Shown here in pieces: positions 1-7,018 of a stretch of DNA of 24,213 nt (position 1 is its first letter; every line of letters starts with the position of its first letter). This DNA comes from Methylococcaceae bacterium (GTDB lineage Bacteria > Pseudomonadota > Gammaproteobacteria > Methylococcales > Methylomonadaceae). Location: positions 1 through 24,213 of the forward strand of contig JAKIUK010000061.1 of the NCBI GenBank assembly GCA_021647585.1, given 5' to 3'. The translations under genes and the position numbers were made by a program. The notes under the pieces are model-generated. The model was not told the origin of the DNA. It was given only the letters and a program-made list of their open reading frames with translations, and did no database searches.

Positions 1-65
1 ATCTTTAAGATTCATGATGGCTTTCATTCCTACATCATGAACAGATTCGATGGTTTTGTCAGTTT

Positions 66-118
66 AGACTCATTCCATATTGGAATACGAGACGGTTTTC
101 AGACTCATTTCATATTGG
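66..118. repeat. Two direct copies of an 18-bp unit, 35 bp apart
   Basis: The 18-mer AGACTCATTCCATATTGG at 66-83 recurs at 101-118 with a single change (C to T at its tenth base). The copies lie just downstream (minus strand) of the truncated receiver gene, and the second copy includes that gene's stop region. This looks like a local duplication at the break point of the decayed gene. A binding-site role cannot be excluded, because 35 bp is not far from three helical turns. Confidence 0.5.
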
Positions 119-335
119 AGAAGGCTAGTGCTTGCACACCGTTTTTAGCTGTTGTCACATTGTATCCGTGAAAACGAAGAAATCGAGCCAGATTATTTCT
201 CAGGCTATCTTCATCTTCAACAATTAATATGTACAAGTTGCAATTTGTATTAGCATGCTCGTATTCTTTCTGGTTAGTGTAGGCCACTAAATCCCCTTGC
301 TTTATACAAAAACACAATTGATCAACATACTGCAA
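105..335 (-). pseudogene. Truncated response-regulator receiver domain
   Basis: This minus-strand frame of 76 codons contains the first part of a CheY-like receiver domain. A hydrophobic strand runs into the acidic pocket (LYILIVEDE), followed by an amphipathic helix (SLRNNLARFLRFHGY) and the second strand with NGVQAL. It stops before the third strand that would hold the phospho-accepting Asp. The start of the domain resembles the N-terminus of the activator at 3157-4533, so it is probably the remnant of a paralogous or neighbouring two-component regulator. About 34 residues upstream of the receiver have no recognisable character, and no Shine-Dalgarno is visible before either the ATG or an internal TTG. 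No continuation of the domain is found in the other frames towards base 1. Non-functional status is an inference from the truncation. Confidence 0.6.
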
Positions 336-877
336 TCACCGCATCAGTTGTCCTAGGAGGCTGTCCGAGAATAGAAAGTCTACTGCAGAAAAGCTAAGAC
401 CCAAACCTTATCGCCTGGAACAAACGTTACACTTAACTAGTACTCCATCAATGTCAGTAATACGTAACTCGACAATTACTTAGGGAGGTGGAAAATACCT
501 GATATTTAGATAGCATTACGTGTTTTATAGCATTATTGATGCCAATATTCATAGGAAGGCAGGGGCTCAAAAAACTCAGAGCAATTTGATCTGATAATTA
601 GTGTAGGTCTGCAGACAAATAAAAAAACAAATTTCTAAAATGCTCAATTAACGTAAGAGGCACATCTTAAACCATTGATTTTATATCACTTTAAAACAAG
701 ATTTCTAGACTGTAAATAAAACCAGAATTTTTTGTATTTCTGTGGAACCCACAAGTGGTATTACAGATTTCGCGCCCAATTGATATTTTGCAGCATGATA
801 ATGCGAGTTTAAATTCTCGTACTTGATATTCCAGCTTGAAAATTTATATTACTTTTAAGAATTCAGGCAAGATTAAT
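336..877. other. 542-bp gene-free gap with repeat fragments
   Basis: I see no credible coding frame here. The stretch contains GGAGGCTGTCCGAGAATAG at about 357-375, which looks like an insertion-sequence end, although no transposase is present. It also holds a 19-bp repeat at 436-454 shared with the right end of the window, and the 15-mer CTTAGGGAGGTGGAA at 479-493, which recurs at 6832-6846 just after a LuxR-type gene. The rest (about 500-877) is AT-rich and unassigned. No clear terminator for the kinase gene that ends at 878 was seen. Confidence 0.5.
436..454 (+). repeat. 19-bp direct repeat, left copy
   Basis: ACTAGTACTCCATCAATGT occurs here and again, identically and in the same orientation, at 23987-24005, about 23.5 kb away. 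Such a long exact match in otherwise unrelated AT-rich intergenic DNA suggests two remnants of the same mobile element or dispersed repeat. The flanking bases do not align for long, so the copies are old or only the end is conserved. Confidence 0.6.
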
Positions 878-2713
878 TTACTTGGAACTTACAAAAGAGG
901 TTTTTTCAATAACAGTCCTGACTTCGGCTAAAGAGAAAGGTTTTAGTAGAAAAGCATAAATCCCATTTCTTTCTGCTTCTTTTTGTACATCTTTCCAACT
1001 CCCATCCCCTAGTCGCTGAAAGTTCCCATGTCCAGTCATCAAAATTACTTTAATCTGATTATCAATCTTCATTATGCTATTTAATACTTCCAGACCATTA
1101 ATATCTGGAAGCTGAAAATCCAGCAAAATAATTTCCGGATTAAAGTGTTTCAATTCTATAAGACCATCATGCCCGGTATTGGCAATACACACATCGTATT
1201 TAAATTTCTGTAAATATGTCTGAATATTGCGAGCCAGCTTCAACTCGTCTTCAATCACCAGTATACGTGGCTTATTGGTTGAAATAGCAGGAAAACATAA
1301 AGTGATGGTAGTTCCGTGATTTTTTTCACTTGCTATGTCAATGCTTCCAAAATGATCCTCGACAATTCTTTTTACCTGGGTCAACCCTATACCTACACCG
1401 TTTGGCTTGCTGGTAAAAAATGGTTTGAATATATTAGCAAACAAATGCTCATCAATACCCTTGCCGTTATCGCAGATGCTTAATTCGATTATATTGTTTT
1501 CAACTTTTTTTATTCTGCAAATAATCTTTCCACCCTCAGGCATTGCCTCTATTGCATTAGAAATCAGGCTATTGAACATTTGTTTTAATAAGGCCGCATC
1601 GCCATACATTAAAAGAGAAGAGCCTTCTGTAGCTATCTCACATGCAATGCTATTTTTTTCCAGGATACGTGTAAAACCATCAATCACCTGTTGTAATAAA
1701 ATCAGTAATTCAACAATATTTTCACGTTCGACTTCATGTGGATGCGAAAACAAAAGAAACTCTCTAATCCATTGATCCACTCGTTTAACTTCAAATGTAA
1801 TATCTTCAGCAATTTCTTGAACCTCTGCGTTTGAGGATATTTCCATGGCGAGTTCAGCACTGGTACTTATTGATGCCAGTGGATTACGAATACTGTGCGC
1901 AACTGTAGCTGCCATTTGCCCTATAGCAACCATAGTTTTGGAGTCTATTATTTTTTCCTGTTGCTCTTTCATCACCTGGTTTGCCTGGCTAACTGCCAAC
2001 GCTTGAACCACCAGCTCCCTACGCATTTCTTCCAGATCAGCAGCCAGATCTTGTATTTCTGTAAATGTTGATTGTACTTGAAGATGTTCATCAAATTTCC
2101 CAGATGCCACTTTTCGTGATGCCCTACGTAAGTTATTGATTGGGTATAACAAACGTTTTCCGTAAATAATTACAACAAGCGGAATAATGAGGGCATAGAG
2201 GCTAAATAGTGTCAAACTATTAAGATAGGAATTATAAATCATTTCCTGGGTCTGTTTTTCATCAAACCCCAAACGGAGATAACCGGATATTTGCTCTTTA
2301 CCTATAGTTATGGGTAATGAAATAAAATAGACATCATCTTGATGCTCACCAAATTTCAAATCCCCTTTAAATGGCAACGCATTGATACTATCGGCTACTG
2401 AACTTTTAATGGTTCGATCGGACAGTTTAATTTCAGCAAATACAATGCGCCCACTCAATATCGCACCATCCAGAATTGAAATTAAATTGCTTTCCTTTTC
2501 ATCTACGCTATGGATTTCAGTAATATCTGCCAGCAAACGGGCGGTAAAACGGGAATGATCAAGAAACAGATCCTGATTGCCTTTTTCGACAAAATACAAC
2601 TTATCAACTACGATAAACGGTAACATTAGCCCAGGTATAAGCAACCCAGAAAGTATCAGCCAACCCGCCAAACTATGGAACAGATAGTTATATAGTCGAT
2701 GCAAAGTTATCAT
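878..2713 (-). CDS. Membrane hybrid histidine kinase with C-terminal receiver
   Basis: This is a sensor kinase of 611 residues. Residues about 14-41 form a first membrane helix, about 42-163 an extracytoplasmic sensing region with no recognised fold, and about 167-186 a second helix, followed by a HAMP-like linker to about 240. The HisKA dimerisation box has the phospho-accepting His273 (VAHSIRNPLAS). The ATPase domain shows the N box (Asn386 in SLISNAIEA), DNGKGI at 415-420 and GVGIGL at 439-444. A receiver domain is fused at about 482-611, with the acidic pair in VIEDE, phospho-acceptor Asp532 (ILLDFQLPD) and the conserved Lys591-Pro. This is a complete hybrid kinase, so phosphate may pass through its own receiver or directly to the neighbouring activator. 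The gene lies 443 bp downstream of the activator gene on the same strand, with a terminator between them, so it probably has its own promoter. The signal sensed is unknown. Confidence 0.93.
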   Translation of the reverse strand: MITLHRLYNYLFHSLAGWLILSGLLIPGLMLPFIVVDKLYFVEKGNQDLFLDHSRFTARLLADITEIHSVDEKESNLISILDGAILSGRIVFAEIKLSDRTIKSSVADSINALPFKGDLKFGEHQDDVYFISLPITIGKEQISGYLRLGFDEKQTQEMIYNSYLNSLTLFSLYALIIPLVVIIYGKRLLYPINNLRRASRKVASGKFDEHLQVQSTFTEIQDLAADLEEMRRELVVQALAVSQANQVMKEQQEKIIDSKTMVAIGQMAATVAHSIRNPLASISTSAELAMEISSNAEVQEIAEDITFEVKRVDQWIREFLLFSHPHEVERENIVELLILLQQVIDGFTRILEKNSIACEIATEGSSLLMYGDAALLKQMFNSLISNAIEAMPEGGKIICRIKKVENNIIELSICDNGKGIDEHLFANIFKPFFTSKPNGVGIGLTQVKRIVEDHFGSIDIASEKNHGTTITLCFPAISTNKPRILVIEDELKLARNIQTYLQKFKYDVCIANTGHDGLIELKHFNPEIILLDFQLPDINGLEVLNSIMKIDNQIKVILMTGHGNFQRLGDGSWKDVQKEAERNGIYAFLLKPFSLAEVRTVIEKTSFVSSK

Positions 2714-3112
2714 ATAAACTGGATTTAGCGGAAAGTATTAATGATTCTACCTGAGTTATAGTTAATCTAATAGATTAATGTTATAAACTTGTTGCGGGTT
2801 GTAATCCAGTAACCTTCAGGTACGGCGTAAATAATTCCTTAATATCCATTTAGATATAAATAACTATTAATCTATCGCTGGTTACTCTCAATTTTGGTGT
2901 TTTTAGGTTAACTTCACTAATGGTATATCATTCCAAACTAACGGGAAGAATTTTGAGCTCAGGTCACTACTTAGCAATAAGATTTCTCCCGCTGGTCGAA
3001 ATGACAGTCCACTAAAACCCGTAAAACTGTCGTCAGGAGCGAATTACTCTAAAGTTTAACCTGTGCTTTATTTATAGCCATTTAGAATTAACTGTGAAAA
3101 TTGCAGCAAAAC
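2714..3112. other. Intergenic region between kinase and activator genes
   Basis: No gene is visible here. The stretch should contain the promoter of the minus-strand kinase gene, but I cannot place one with confidence. TGGATTACAACCCGCA (minus strand, 2808-2793) keeps only the GG and GC dinucleotides at sigma-54 spacing. A copy of the dispersed repeat occupies about 2981-3080. Confidence 0.45.
2981..3080 (+). repeat. Dispersed intergenic repeat, copy A
   Basis: This is one of three diverged copies of an intergenic element of about 90-100 bp; the others are near 7484-7575 and 14130-14228. The left end reads CTCCCGCTGGTCGAAATGAC. The right end keeps TTAACCTG followed shortly by ATAGCCAT. The middle is poorly conserved. 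Read on the other strand, the left end resembles the GTCATTCCGA...GAGGAATC type of dispersed repeat common in many bacterial genomes. No coding potential is seen. Confidence 0.5.
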
Positions 3113-3142
3113 GCCATCAGTTTCTTGTTAAAAACTGATGGC
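3113..3142 (-). terminator. Terminator of the sigma-54 activator gene
   Basis: An 11-bp perfect inverted repeat (GCCATCAGTTT at 3113-3123, its complement at 3132-3142) with an 8-base loop lies 14 bp beyond the stop codon of the activator gene. On the minus strand it is followed by GTTTTG, and on the plus strand by CTTTTAG. It probably ends transcription of the activator gene and separates it from the kinase gene downstream. Confidence 0.75.
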
Positions 3143-3156
3143 TTTTAGTTACTAGA

Positions 3157-4533
3157 TTATATGGCATGAGATGCGATTTTAGCTTTATGTCCTTTAAGAC
3201 CCAGTTTTTCTAGTTGTCTGTAGAGTGTTGCTGATGATAGACCCAGATCCTTTGCTGCCATCTCTCTATTTCCACCTACACTTTCCAGAACAGAAAGAAT
3301 ATGTCGGTATTTAAAATTATTGACCGCTTTATCAAGATCAGATGACTCTTTAGTTACAGTCTGTTGATGATTCTCTGGCAAGTCTTCCATTTTAATAATA
3401 TGGTCTTCACAGAAAATACAAGCACGTTCCAAAACATTAGCCAATTCCCGCACATTCCCTTTCCAGGGTTGTTGCATCAGATAACGCATAACCTCCGTAT
3501 CCACACTTAAAACTGGTTTTTGCAAACGCTCACGAAATTGGTCAAGTAGATGCTCTACCAGTACAGGGATATCTTCTATCCTTTCGCGTAATGGCATAAT
3601 ATGTATATTGACAATATTTAATCGAAAATACAAATCCTCTCGAAACTCTCCCCTCTCAACCATTTCTCTAAGATTACGATTTGTTGCAGTTATTAATCGC
3701 AAATTAACTTTGACAGGGGTATCGCTACCCACGGGAAGAATTGATTGTTCTTCTACTGCACGTAATAGTTTAGGCTGTATTTCAAGATTCATTTCACCTA
3801 TTTCATCCAATAATAATGTCCCTCCATTTGCAGCCCGAAATGCACCTTCACGGCTCTGAGAAGCACCTGTAAAAGACCCGCGAACATGACCAAAAAGATA
3901 GCTCTCCAGCAACCCATCAGGAATTGCCGAAACATTTAGCGAAACAAGAGGCCCATCAGAATAAAGTGATTGCTGGTGAATTGATTTTGCAACAACGTCT
4001 TTTCCCGTACCACTTTCACCTGTAATCAATACTGTACTGGGTGAAGGGGCAATTTTCTTTATCAAATTTTGTATCTTCTGCGACTGAACACTTTTGCCTT
4101 TAAAATTTGTGTTTCTTTCTGTTAAGGGTTGAATAATATGTCGTAAATGTACATCTTCCAGAACCTGTTGTTTGGAAGCAATTATTCTTTCAATCTTTTC
4201 ATCTAGCTCGTTAAAAGCAAAGGGCTTAAGAAGATAATCCTGTGCTCCATTACGGAAACCAGCAATTGCAGTATCTAATGTGCCGTGCGCAGTCATTAAA
4301 ATACTAATCGTACTCGGACAGGTTGAGAGAACTTGCTGAATTAGCTCAGACCCCGGCATATCTGGCAAACGAAGATCTGATAGCATGATATCAAACGATA
4401 TCCCTTTTACAATCTCTAGAGCAGACTTTGCATCTGCAACATCGGTTACCTTATACCCTTGATGGGTAAGGTGACGTGTCAAATTGCTACGGAATAGTTT
4501 TTCGTCTTCAACCAATAATATTGTTATTGTCAT
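3157..4533 (-). CDS. NtrC-family sigma-54-dependent response regulator
   Basis: This 458-residue protein has the standard three-domain layout of bacterial enhancer-binding proteins. The receiver domain covers 1-120 (acidic pocket LLVEDE, phospho-acceptor Asp53 in LSDLRLP, Lys103-Pro). The AAA+ domain covers about 145-370. It has Walker A GESGTGKD at 172-179, the sigma-54 contact loop GSFTGA at 219-224, Walker B LLLDEIGEM at about 240-248 and the arginine-rich segment FRLNIVNI. A Fis-type helix-turn-helix covers about 415-446. The contact loop reads GSFTGA instead of the usual GAFTGA, a conservative change. It is encoded next to the hybrid kinase at 878-2713, its likely partner. The gap upstream of this gene carries paired palindromes and a sigma-54 promoter that suit it as a binding target, which is an inference. 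The start ATG has no strong ribosome site; AGGAAT lies about 6 bases upstream on the minus strand. Confidence 0.93.
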   Translation of the reverse strand: MTITILLVEDEKLFRSNLTRHLTHQGYKVTDVADAKSALEIVKGISFDIMLSDLRLPDMPGSELIQQVLSTCPSTISILMTAHGTLDTAIAGFRNGAQDYLLKPFAFNELDEKIERIIASKQQVLEDVHLRHIIQPLTERNTNFKGKSVQSQKIQNLIKKIAPSPSTVLITGESGTGKDVVAKSIHQQSLYSDGPLVSLNVSAIPDGLLESYLFGHVRGSFTGASQSREGAFRAANGGTLLLDEIGEMNLEIQPKLLRAVEEQSILPVGSDTPVKVNLRLITATNRNLREMVERGEFREDLYFRLNIVNIHIMPLRERIEDIPVLVEHLLDQFRERLQKPVLSVDTEVMRYLMQQPWKGNVRELANVLERACIFCEDHIIKMEDLPENHQQTVTKESSDLDKAVNNFKYRHILSVLESVGGNREMAAKDLGLSSATLYRQLEKLGLKGHKAKIASHAI

Positions 4534-4897
4534 TTCATTATTCCTAATTAAATAAGTAGATATAGTTTGCCATCACCATTTAGCTACCGAGTATTCTTAC
4601 TCTGTGATTAGGACTGATCCTATCAAAGAAACCAGAGCCTTTCCATTGTACTGGCGTACAATAACATTTTAATTTTTATATATAGCCGTTTGTATTGCTA
4701 TCAATAAGCATTGTATTTTAGTACAAACTATTTTTTATGCCCTTTAAAAATCCTGCAAGGGTGTTCTTTTAAAGTTTTTTTTAACGGGAATTCACCCTGT
4801 TAGTTTCTTATGTTATCTCAACATTCGAATAACCATTAGCAACTATATAATTTAATTGCAGCTCTTTAGTGATACTAAATTTTAAAAGCTAATTTCT

Positions 4898-4911
4898 TTG
4901 ATCTAGATCAA
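4898..4911. promoter_or_regulatory. Perfect FNR/ANR-type binding site
   Basis: TTGATCTAGATCAA matches the TTGAT-N4-ATCAA consensus of FNR/ANR oxygen-responsive regulators without a mismatch and is fully palindromic. If it acts as a class II activator site on the plus strand, centre at -41.5, transcription would start near 4946; CATAGT at 4930-4935 could serve as the -10. No gene follows for about 500 bp in that direction. The minus-strand activator gene begins 365 bp away on the other side. Binding is inferred from the motif alone. Confidence 0.6.
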
Positions 4912-5028
4912 CATTAACCATGAATACACCATAGTACTGTTCATGACACCATGATTCCAACAACAGCCTATAAATTAAATAACTCATTTAGTGCGACCCC
5001 AGAAACAAACAAATAATTCCCATTAAAA

Positions 5029-5075
5029 CTCTCACTTTTGAGAATTATACCAAAATAGACCCTCATAAATGAGAG
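5029..5075. promoter_or_regulatory. Palindrome pair A/B, possible activator (UAS) sites
   Basis: Two 16-bp palindromes, CTCTCACTTTTGAGAA at 5029-5044 and CCCTCATAAATGAGAG at 5060-5075, have centres 31 bp apart, close to three helical turns. They match pair C/D at 5226-5273 in sequence, order and spacing. Each departs from the palindrome CTCTCATNNATGAGAG by a few bases. Pairs of dyad sites on one helix face are typical for enhancer-binding proteins. B is also followed by TTATTTT, so a weak terminator is an alternative reading, but its stem carries a mismatch. Confidence 0.5.
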
Positions 5076-5225
5076 TTATTTTCTCAAAATAAAAGTTTAC
5101 CATTCTATCCTATTGATATTGCTATTTAAAAACATTTAAATCGCCTTGGTTATAACGGTGACTGATAAATCAAATAAATTAAAATACATAGAATTTCTCT
5201 AGTGAAAGAGTAATTTCCTATAAAA

Positions 5226-5273
5226 CTCTCATTTCTGGGAGTCTTGCAAATAATTAGCTCTCATAAATGAGAG
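5226..5273. promoter_or_regulatory. Palindrome pair C/D, possible activator (UAS) sites
   Basis: CTCTCATTTCTGGGAG at 5226-5241 and the perfect palindrome CTCTCATAAATGAGAG at 5258-5273 have centres 32 bp apart. The centre of the second lies about 97 bp before the start point predicted from the sigma-54 promoter at 5337-5352, a usual distance for an upstream activator sequence. The pair repeats A/B at an offset of 197-198 bp. Site D extends to a 20-bp dyad (5256-5275) followed by ATTTTT on the plus strand, so it could also end a small transcript; the two roles are not exclusive. Confidence 0.55.
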
Positions 5274-5336
5274 CTATTTTTACAAAAAAATACTTCTCTG
5301 TTAAGTAAATCGTACCTTAGTGCTGCCTTTTAGGGT

Positions 5337-5352
5337 TGGCATGATACATGCT
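5337..5352 (+). promoter_or_regulatory. Sigma-54 (-24/-12) promoter upstream of the MerR-family gene
   Basis: TGGCATGATACATGCT matches the sigma-54 consensus TGGCACG-N4-TTGCW at 10 of 12 defined positions, with GG and GC exactly ten bases apart. Transcription would start near 5363, leaving a leader of about 100 bases before the MerR-family start at 5464. Palindrome pair C/D lies upstream at enhancer distance. The same sequence, with only the three central bases changed, precedes the LuxR-type gene at 8407. Confidence 0.7.
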
Positions 5353-5463
5353 AAATATTATTGCAAGTAACAAAATTACTTTACTTGGAGCATCAACTAC
5401 AAATTTGTATGCAAACCAAAATAACCTTTATAAATACAAATGATTAAATCAGGGCACCATATT

Positions 5464-5853
5464 ATGAAAATGACTATCGGAAAAGTTGCAAAAGAATTAA
5501 ATATTGGCGTTGAAACCATCCGTTTCTATCAACGTAAAGGATTAATTCGAGAACCTCAAAAACCAACCTCTGGCGGACATCGCCATTACCCTGACCACAC
5601 TGTTCAGCAATTAAAATTTATCCGTCATGCCCAGGAACTGGAATTCTCTTTAAAAGAAATCAGTGAATTACTGAGTCACTGCAAAAACAGCTGCTTTGAT
5701 ATTCTTACCTTGACAGAACTAAAAAGAAAACAAGTAGATAGCCAAATCAAACGACTGACTAGAGCCCGCAGTACTCTGGATGTTTTACTCACTAAATGCG
5801 GTCAAAACAATGACTCAAATTATAATACCTTTTTTAACACCTTAGCTGTTTAA
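5464..5853 (+). CDS. MerR-family transcriptional regulator
   Basis: This 129-residue regulator has a MerR-type winged helix at 1-70 (MTIGKVAKELNIGVETIR, FYQRKGLI, then the wing GGHRHYP), followed by the long dimerisation helix and a C-terminal metal-site region. Its N-terminal half is close to mercury-sensing MerR proteins (IRFYQRKGLI.EP). Of the three Hg ligands of classical MerR, the equivalents of Cys82 and Cys117 appear to be present (Cys73 in SHCKNS, Cys112 in LTKCGQ). The third is missing, and an extra Cys77 is found. The effector may be a thiophilic metal, but no mer, cop or other metal gene is adjacent. I chose the ATG at 5464, preceded by AGGG nine bases upstream. A frame start at 5440 would add eight residues and has no ribosome site. 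Control by a sigma-54 promoter would be unusual for this family. Confidence 0.88.
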   Translation: MKMTIGKVAKELNIGVETIRFYQRKGLIREPQKPTSGGHRHYPDHTVQQLKFIRHAQELEFSLKEISELLSHCKNSCFDILTLTELKRKQVDSQIKRLTRARSTLDVLLTKCGQNNDSNYNTFFNTLAV

Positions 5854-6133
5854 AGTATTACAGCTAGTCTTGCGCTGTTTGGTATATTGTCTCTATGACT
5901 AAACAGCACTCATCTACTTTAGCTATTCTAACCCGACCCCTACTCGACTGGGGTCAGCGTGAAATTGGTAAAATTGATTTAGTATTATGAAAATTTAAAG
6001 CAATCATTTACAATTAATCAATTAAACCAACTACTTTGCTTCCTTAGAAAATTCTTAAGAAATCCTTTTGTCATTCGGATAAAGTGGAACTTCGAATTAT
6101 TGTTGGCTTGCGTGCGTCACATAGAGAGTTTTC

Positions 6134-6826
6134 ATGGCTAATTTAATCATTGCATCCACTCACAAAGAGCATATGTGTCTCTGGATGGATGTGTTAGCCC
6201 CTCATTATCCTTTGGTATTTTCTGATAATATTGAAATATTTTTTTCAGCTGGAAAAAGATCTGATAATTGCGGTTTATTAGTTCTTGATGCCAATCTTAT
6301 TAGTGAATCGTATCAATTGTCTCTTTTATGTCAATATGTAAATAAGGTAATCATAGTGGGTGAAAACTTCACTCCAAGGCAACAGATCCAGTTCATTTAT
6401 GAAGGCGCTAGTGGTTATTCTGATAAATTAATTGATAAGCACATGATATTACGTACTATTGAAAGCGTTTTAAAAAATGAAATTTGGATAAGACGTCAAT
6501 TTATGCCTCAAATGCTCAAAGGAATTGTAGCCAAACAAAGTTTTTCAGCAAATACAGAACAATCTGATAAAGAAGTTTTCAAATCCATTTCAGTTTTAAC
6601 CGAACGTGAAATTGAGGTTGCTGAGCATGTATATAATGGAAAAGATAATCTTTCAATTGCAGAACAATTAAATATTTCTAACCGCACCGTAAAAGCACAC
6701 ATGAGTGCCATCTTCAGAAAACTTAATGTCCAAGATCGATTTCAACTGGTGGTTTTTTTAAAAGATTTACAAGTTGCTAACATGGTGAATCAAGAAAACA
6801 GTCCTAAGGAGGAAGATAACTCTTAA
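6134..6826 (+). CDS. LuxR-family regulator with degenerate receiver (paralog 1)
   Basis: The protein has 230 residues. Residues about 1-115 follow the receiver fold (IIAST, LLVLDANLI, KVIIVGENF, GASGYSDKL), and Asp52 could be the equivalent of the phosphorylated Asp. The acidic pair normally found after the first strand is missing (IIASTHKEH), so classical phosphorylation is doubtful. Residues about 155-210 form a LuxR/NarL helix-turn-helix (LTEREIEVAEHVYNG, LSIAEQLNIS, RTVKAHMSAIFRKLNV). It is a close paralog of the gene at 7745-8407, which faces it; the C-terminal halves are nearly identical and the last 20 residues differ. The ATG is preceded by GAGAG. CsgD-like regulators have a similar layout, but no curli or exopolysaccharide gene is in view, so the target is unknown. 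Confidence 0.9.
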   Translation: MANLIIASTHKEHMCLWMDVLAPHYPLVFSDNIEIFFSAGKRSDNCGLLVLDANLISESYQLSLLCQYVNKVIIVGENFTPRQQIQFIYEGASGYSDKLIDKHMILRTIESVLKNEIWIRRQFMPQMLKGIVAKQSFSANTEQSDKEVFKSISVLTEREIEVAEHVYNGKDNLSIAEQLNISNRTVKAHMSAIFRKLNVQDRFQLVVFLKDLQVANMVNQENSPKEEDNS

Positions 6827-6954
6827 TCCAGCTTAGGGAGGTGGAACCAAATAATCATCCAATTTCACTTGCCTTTTTGTCCCTGTTTAAATCTTATCAA
6901 TCGTCATGTAGAATAACTATGTTCCTCTTGAGAAAATTTAAACAGAACTCAACA

Positions 6955-7018
6955 ACCAGCTAAAGCTGGTGGGTTCGTATAATGGACTAAAAGTCCGGAT
7001 ACGGGTCATAAGACCCGT
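6955..7018. mobile_element. Triple-hairpin element resembling an IS200/IS605 end
   Basis: Three perfect stem-loops follow one another within 64 bp. They are ACCAGCT-AA-AGCTGGT (6955-6970), GGACT-AAA-AGTCC (6984-6996) and ACGGGTC-ATAA-GACCCGT (7001-7018). Short A/T loops inside a GCTAAAGC-like palindrome followed by GGGTT are characteristic of the subterminal hairpins at the right end of IS200/IS605-type elements, whose tnpB-linked guide RNA is read from the same end. No tnpA or tnpB remnant is visible here, so it would be a solo end or a non-autonomous derivative. A free-standing structured RNA is the alternative. The family assignment is from memory of such ends and is not proved. Confidence 0.4.

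Larger units (their letters stand above)
4534..5463. other. 930-bp regulatory-rich region without a gene
   Basis: No convincing coding sequence is present between the activator gene (minus) and the MerR-family gene (plus). The only short frames (for example 21 codons from 4951) lack ribosome sites. Instead the region holds a perfect FNR-type site (4898-4911), two pairs of 16-bp palindromes (5029-5075 and 5226-5273), a sigma-54 promoter (5337-5352) and an imperfect inverted repeat AGGGTG...CACCCT near 4758-4799. The density of signals over almost 1 kb suggests a control region and perhaps one or two small RNAs. Confidence 0.6.

Noticed and set aside
11..41. 9-bp inverted repeat TTCATGATG...CATCATGAA
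   Set aside because: No T-run and no gene end at a suitable distance; a dyad of this size is not rare in AT-rich DNA.
2793..2808. Sigma-54 promoter for the kinase gene
   Set aside because: Only about 6 of 12 consensus positions match beyond the GG/GC spacing, which is expected by chance.
1407..3859. Plus-strand frames within the kinase and activator genes
   Set aside because: Antisense shadows of well supported proteins.
4951..5016. 21-codon frame starting MIPTTAYK
   Set aside because: No ribosome site and too short; more likely non-coding DNA downstream of the FNR box.
5895..5990. 31-codon frame starting MTKQHSSTLA after the MerR-type gene
   Set aside because: No Shine-Dalgarno, no recognised family; could be a remnant but cannot be supported.
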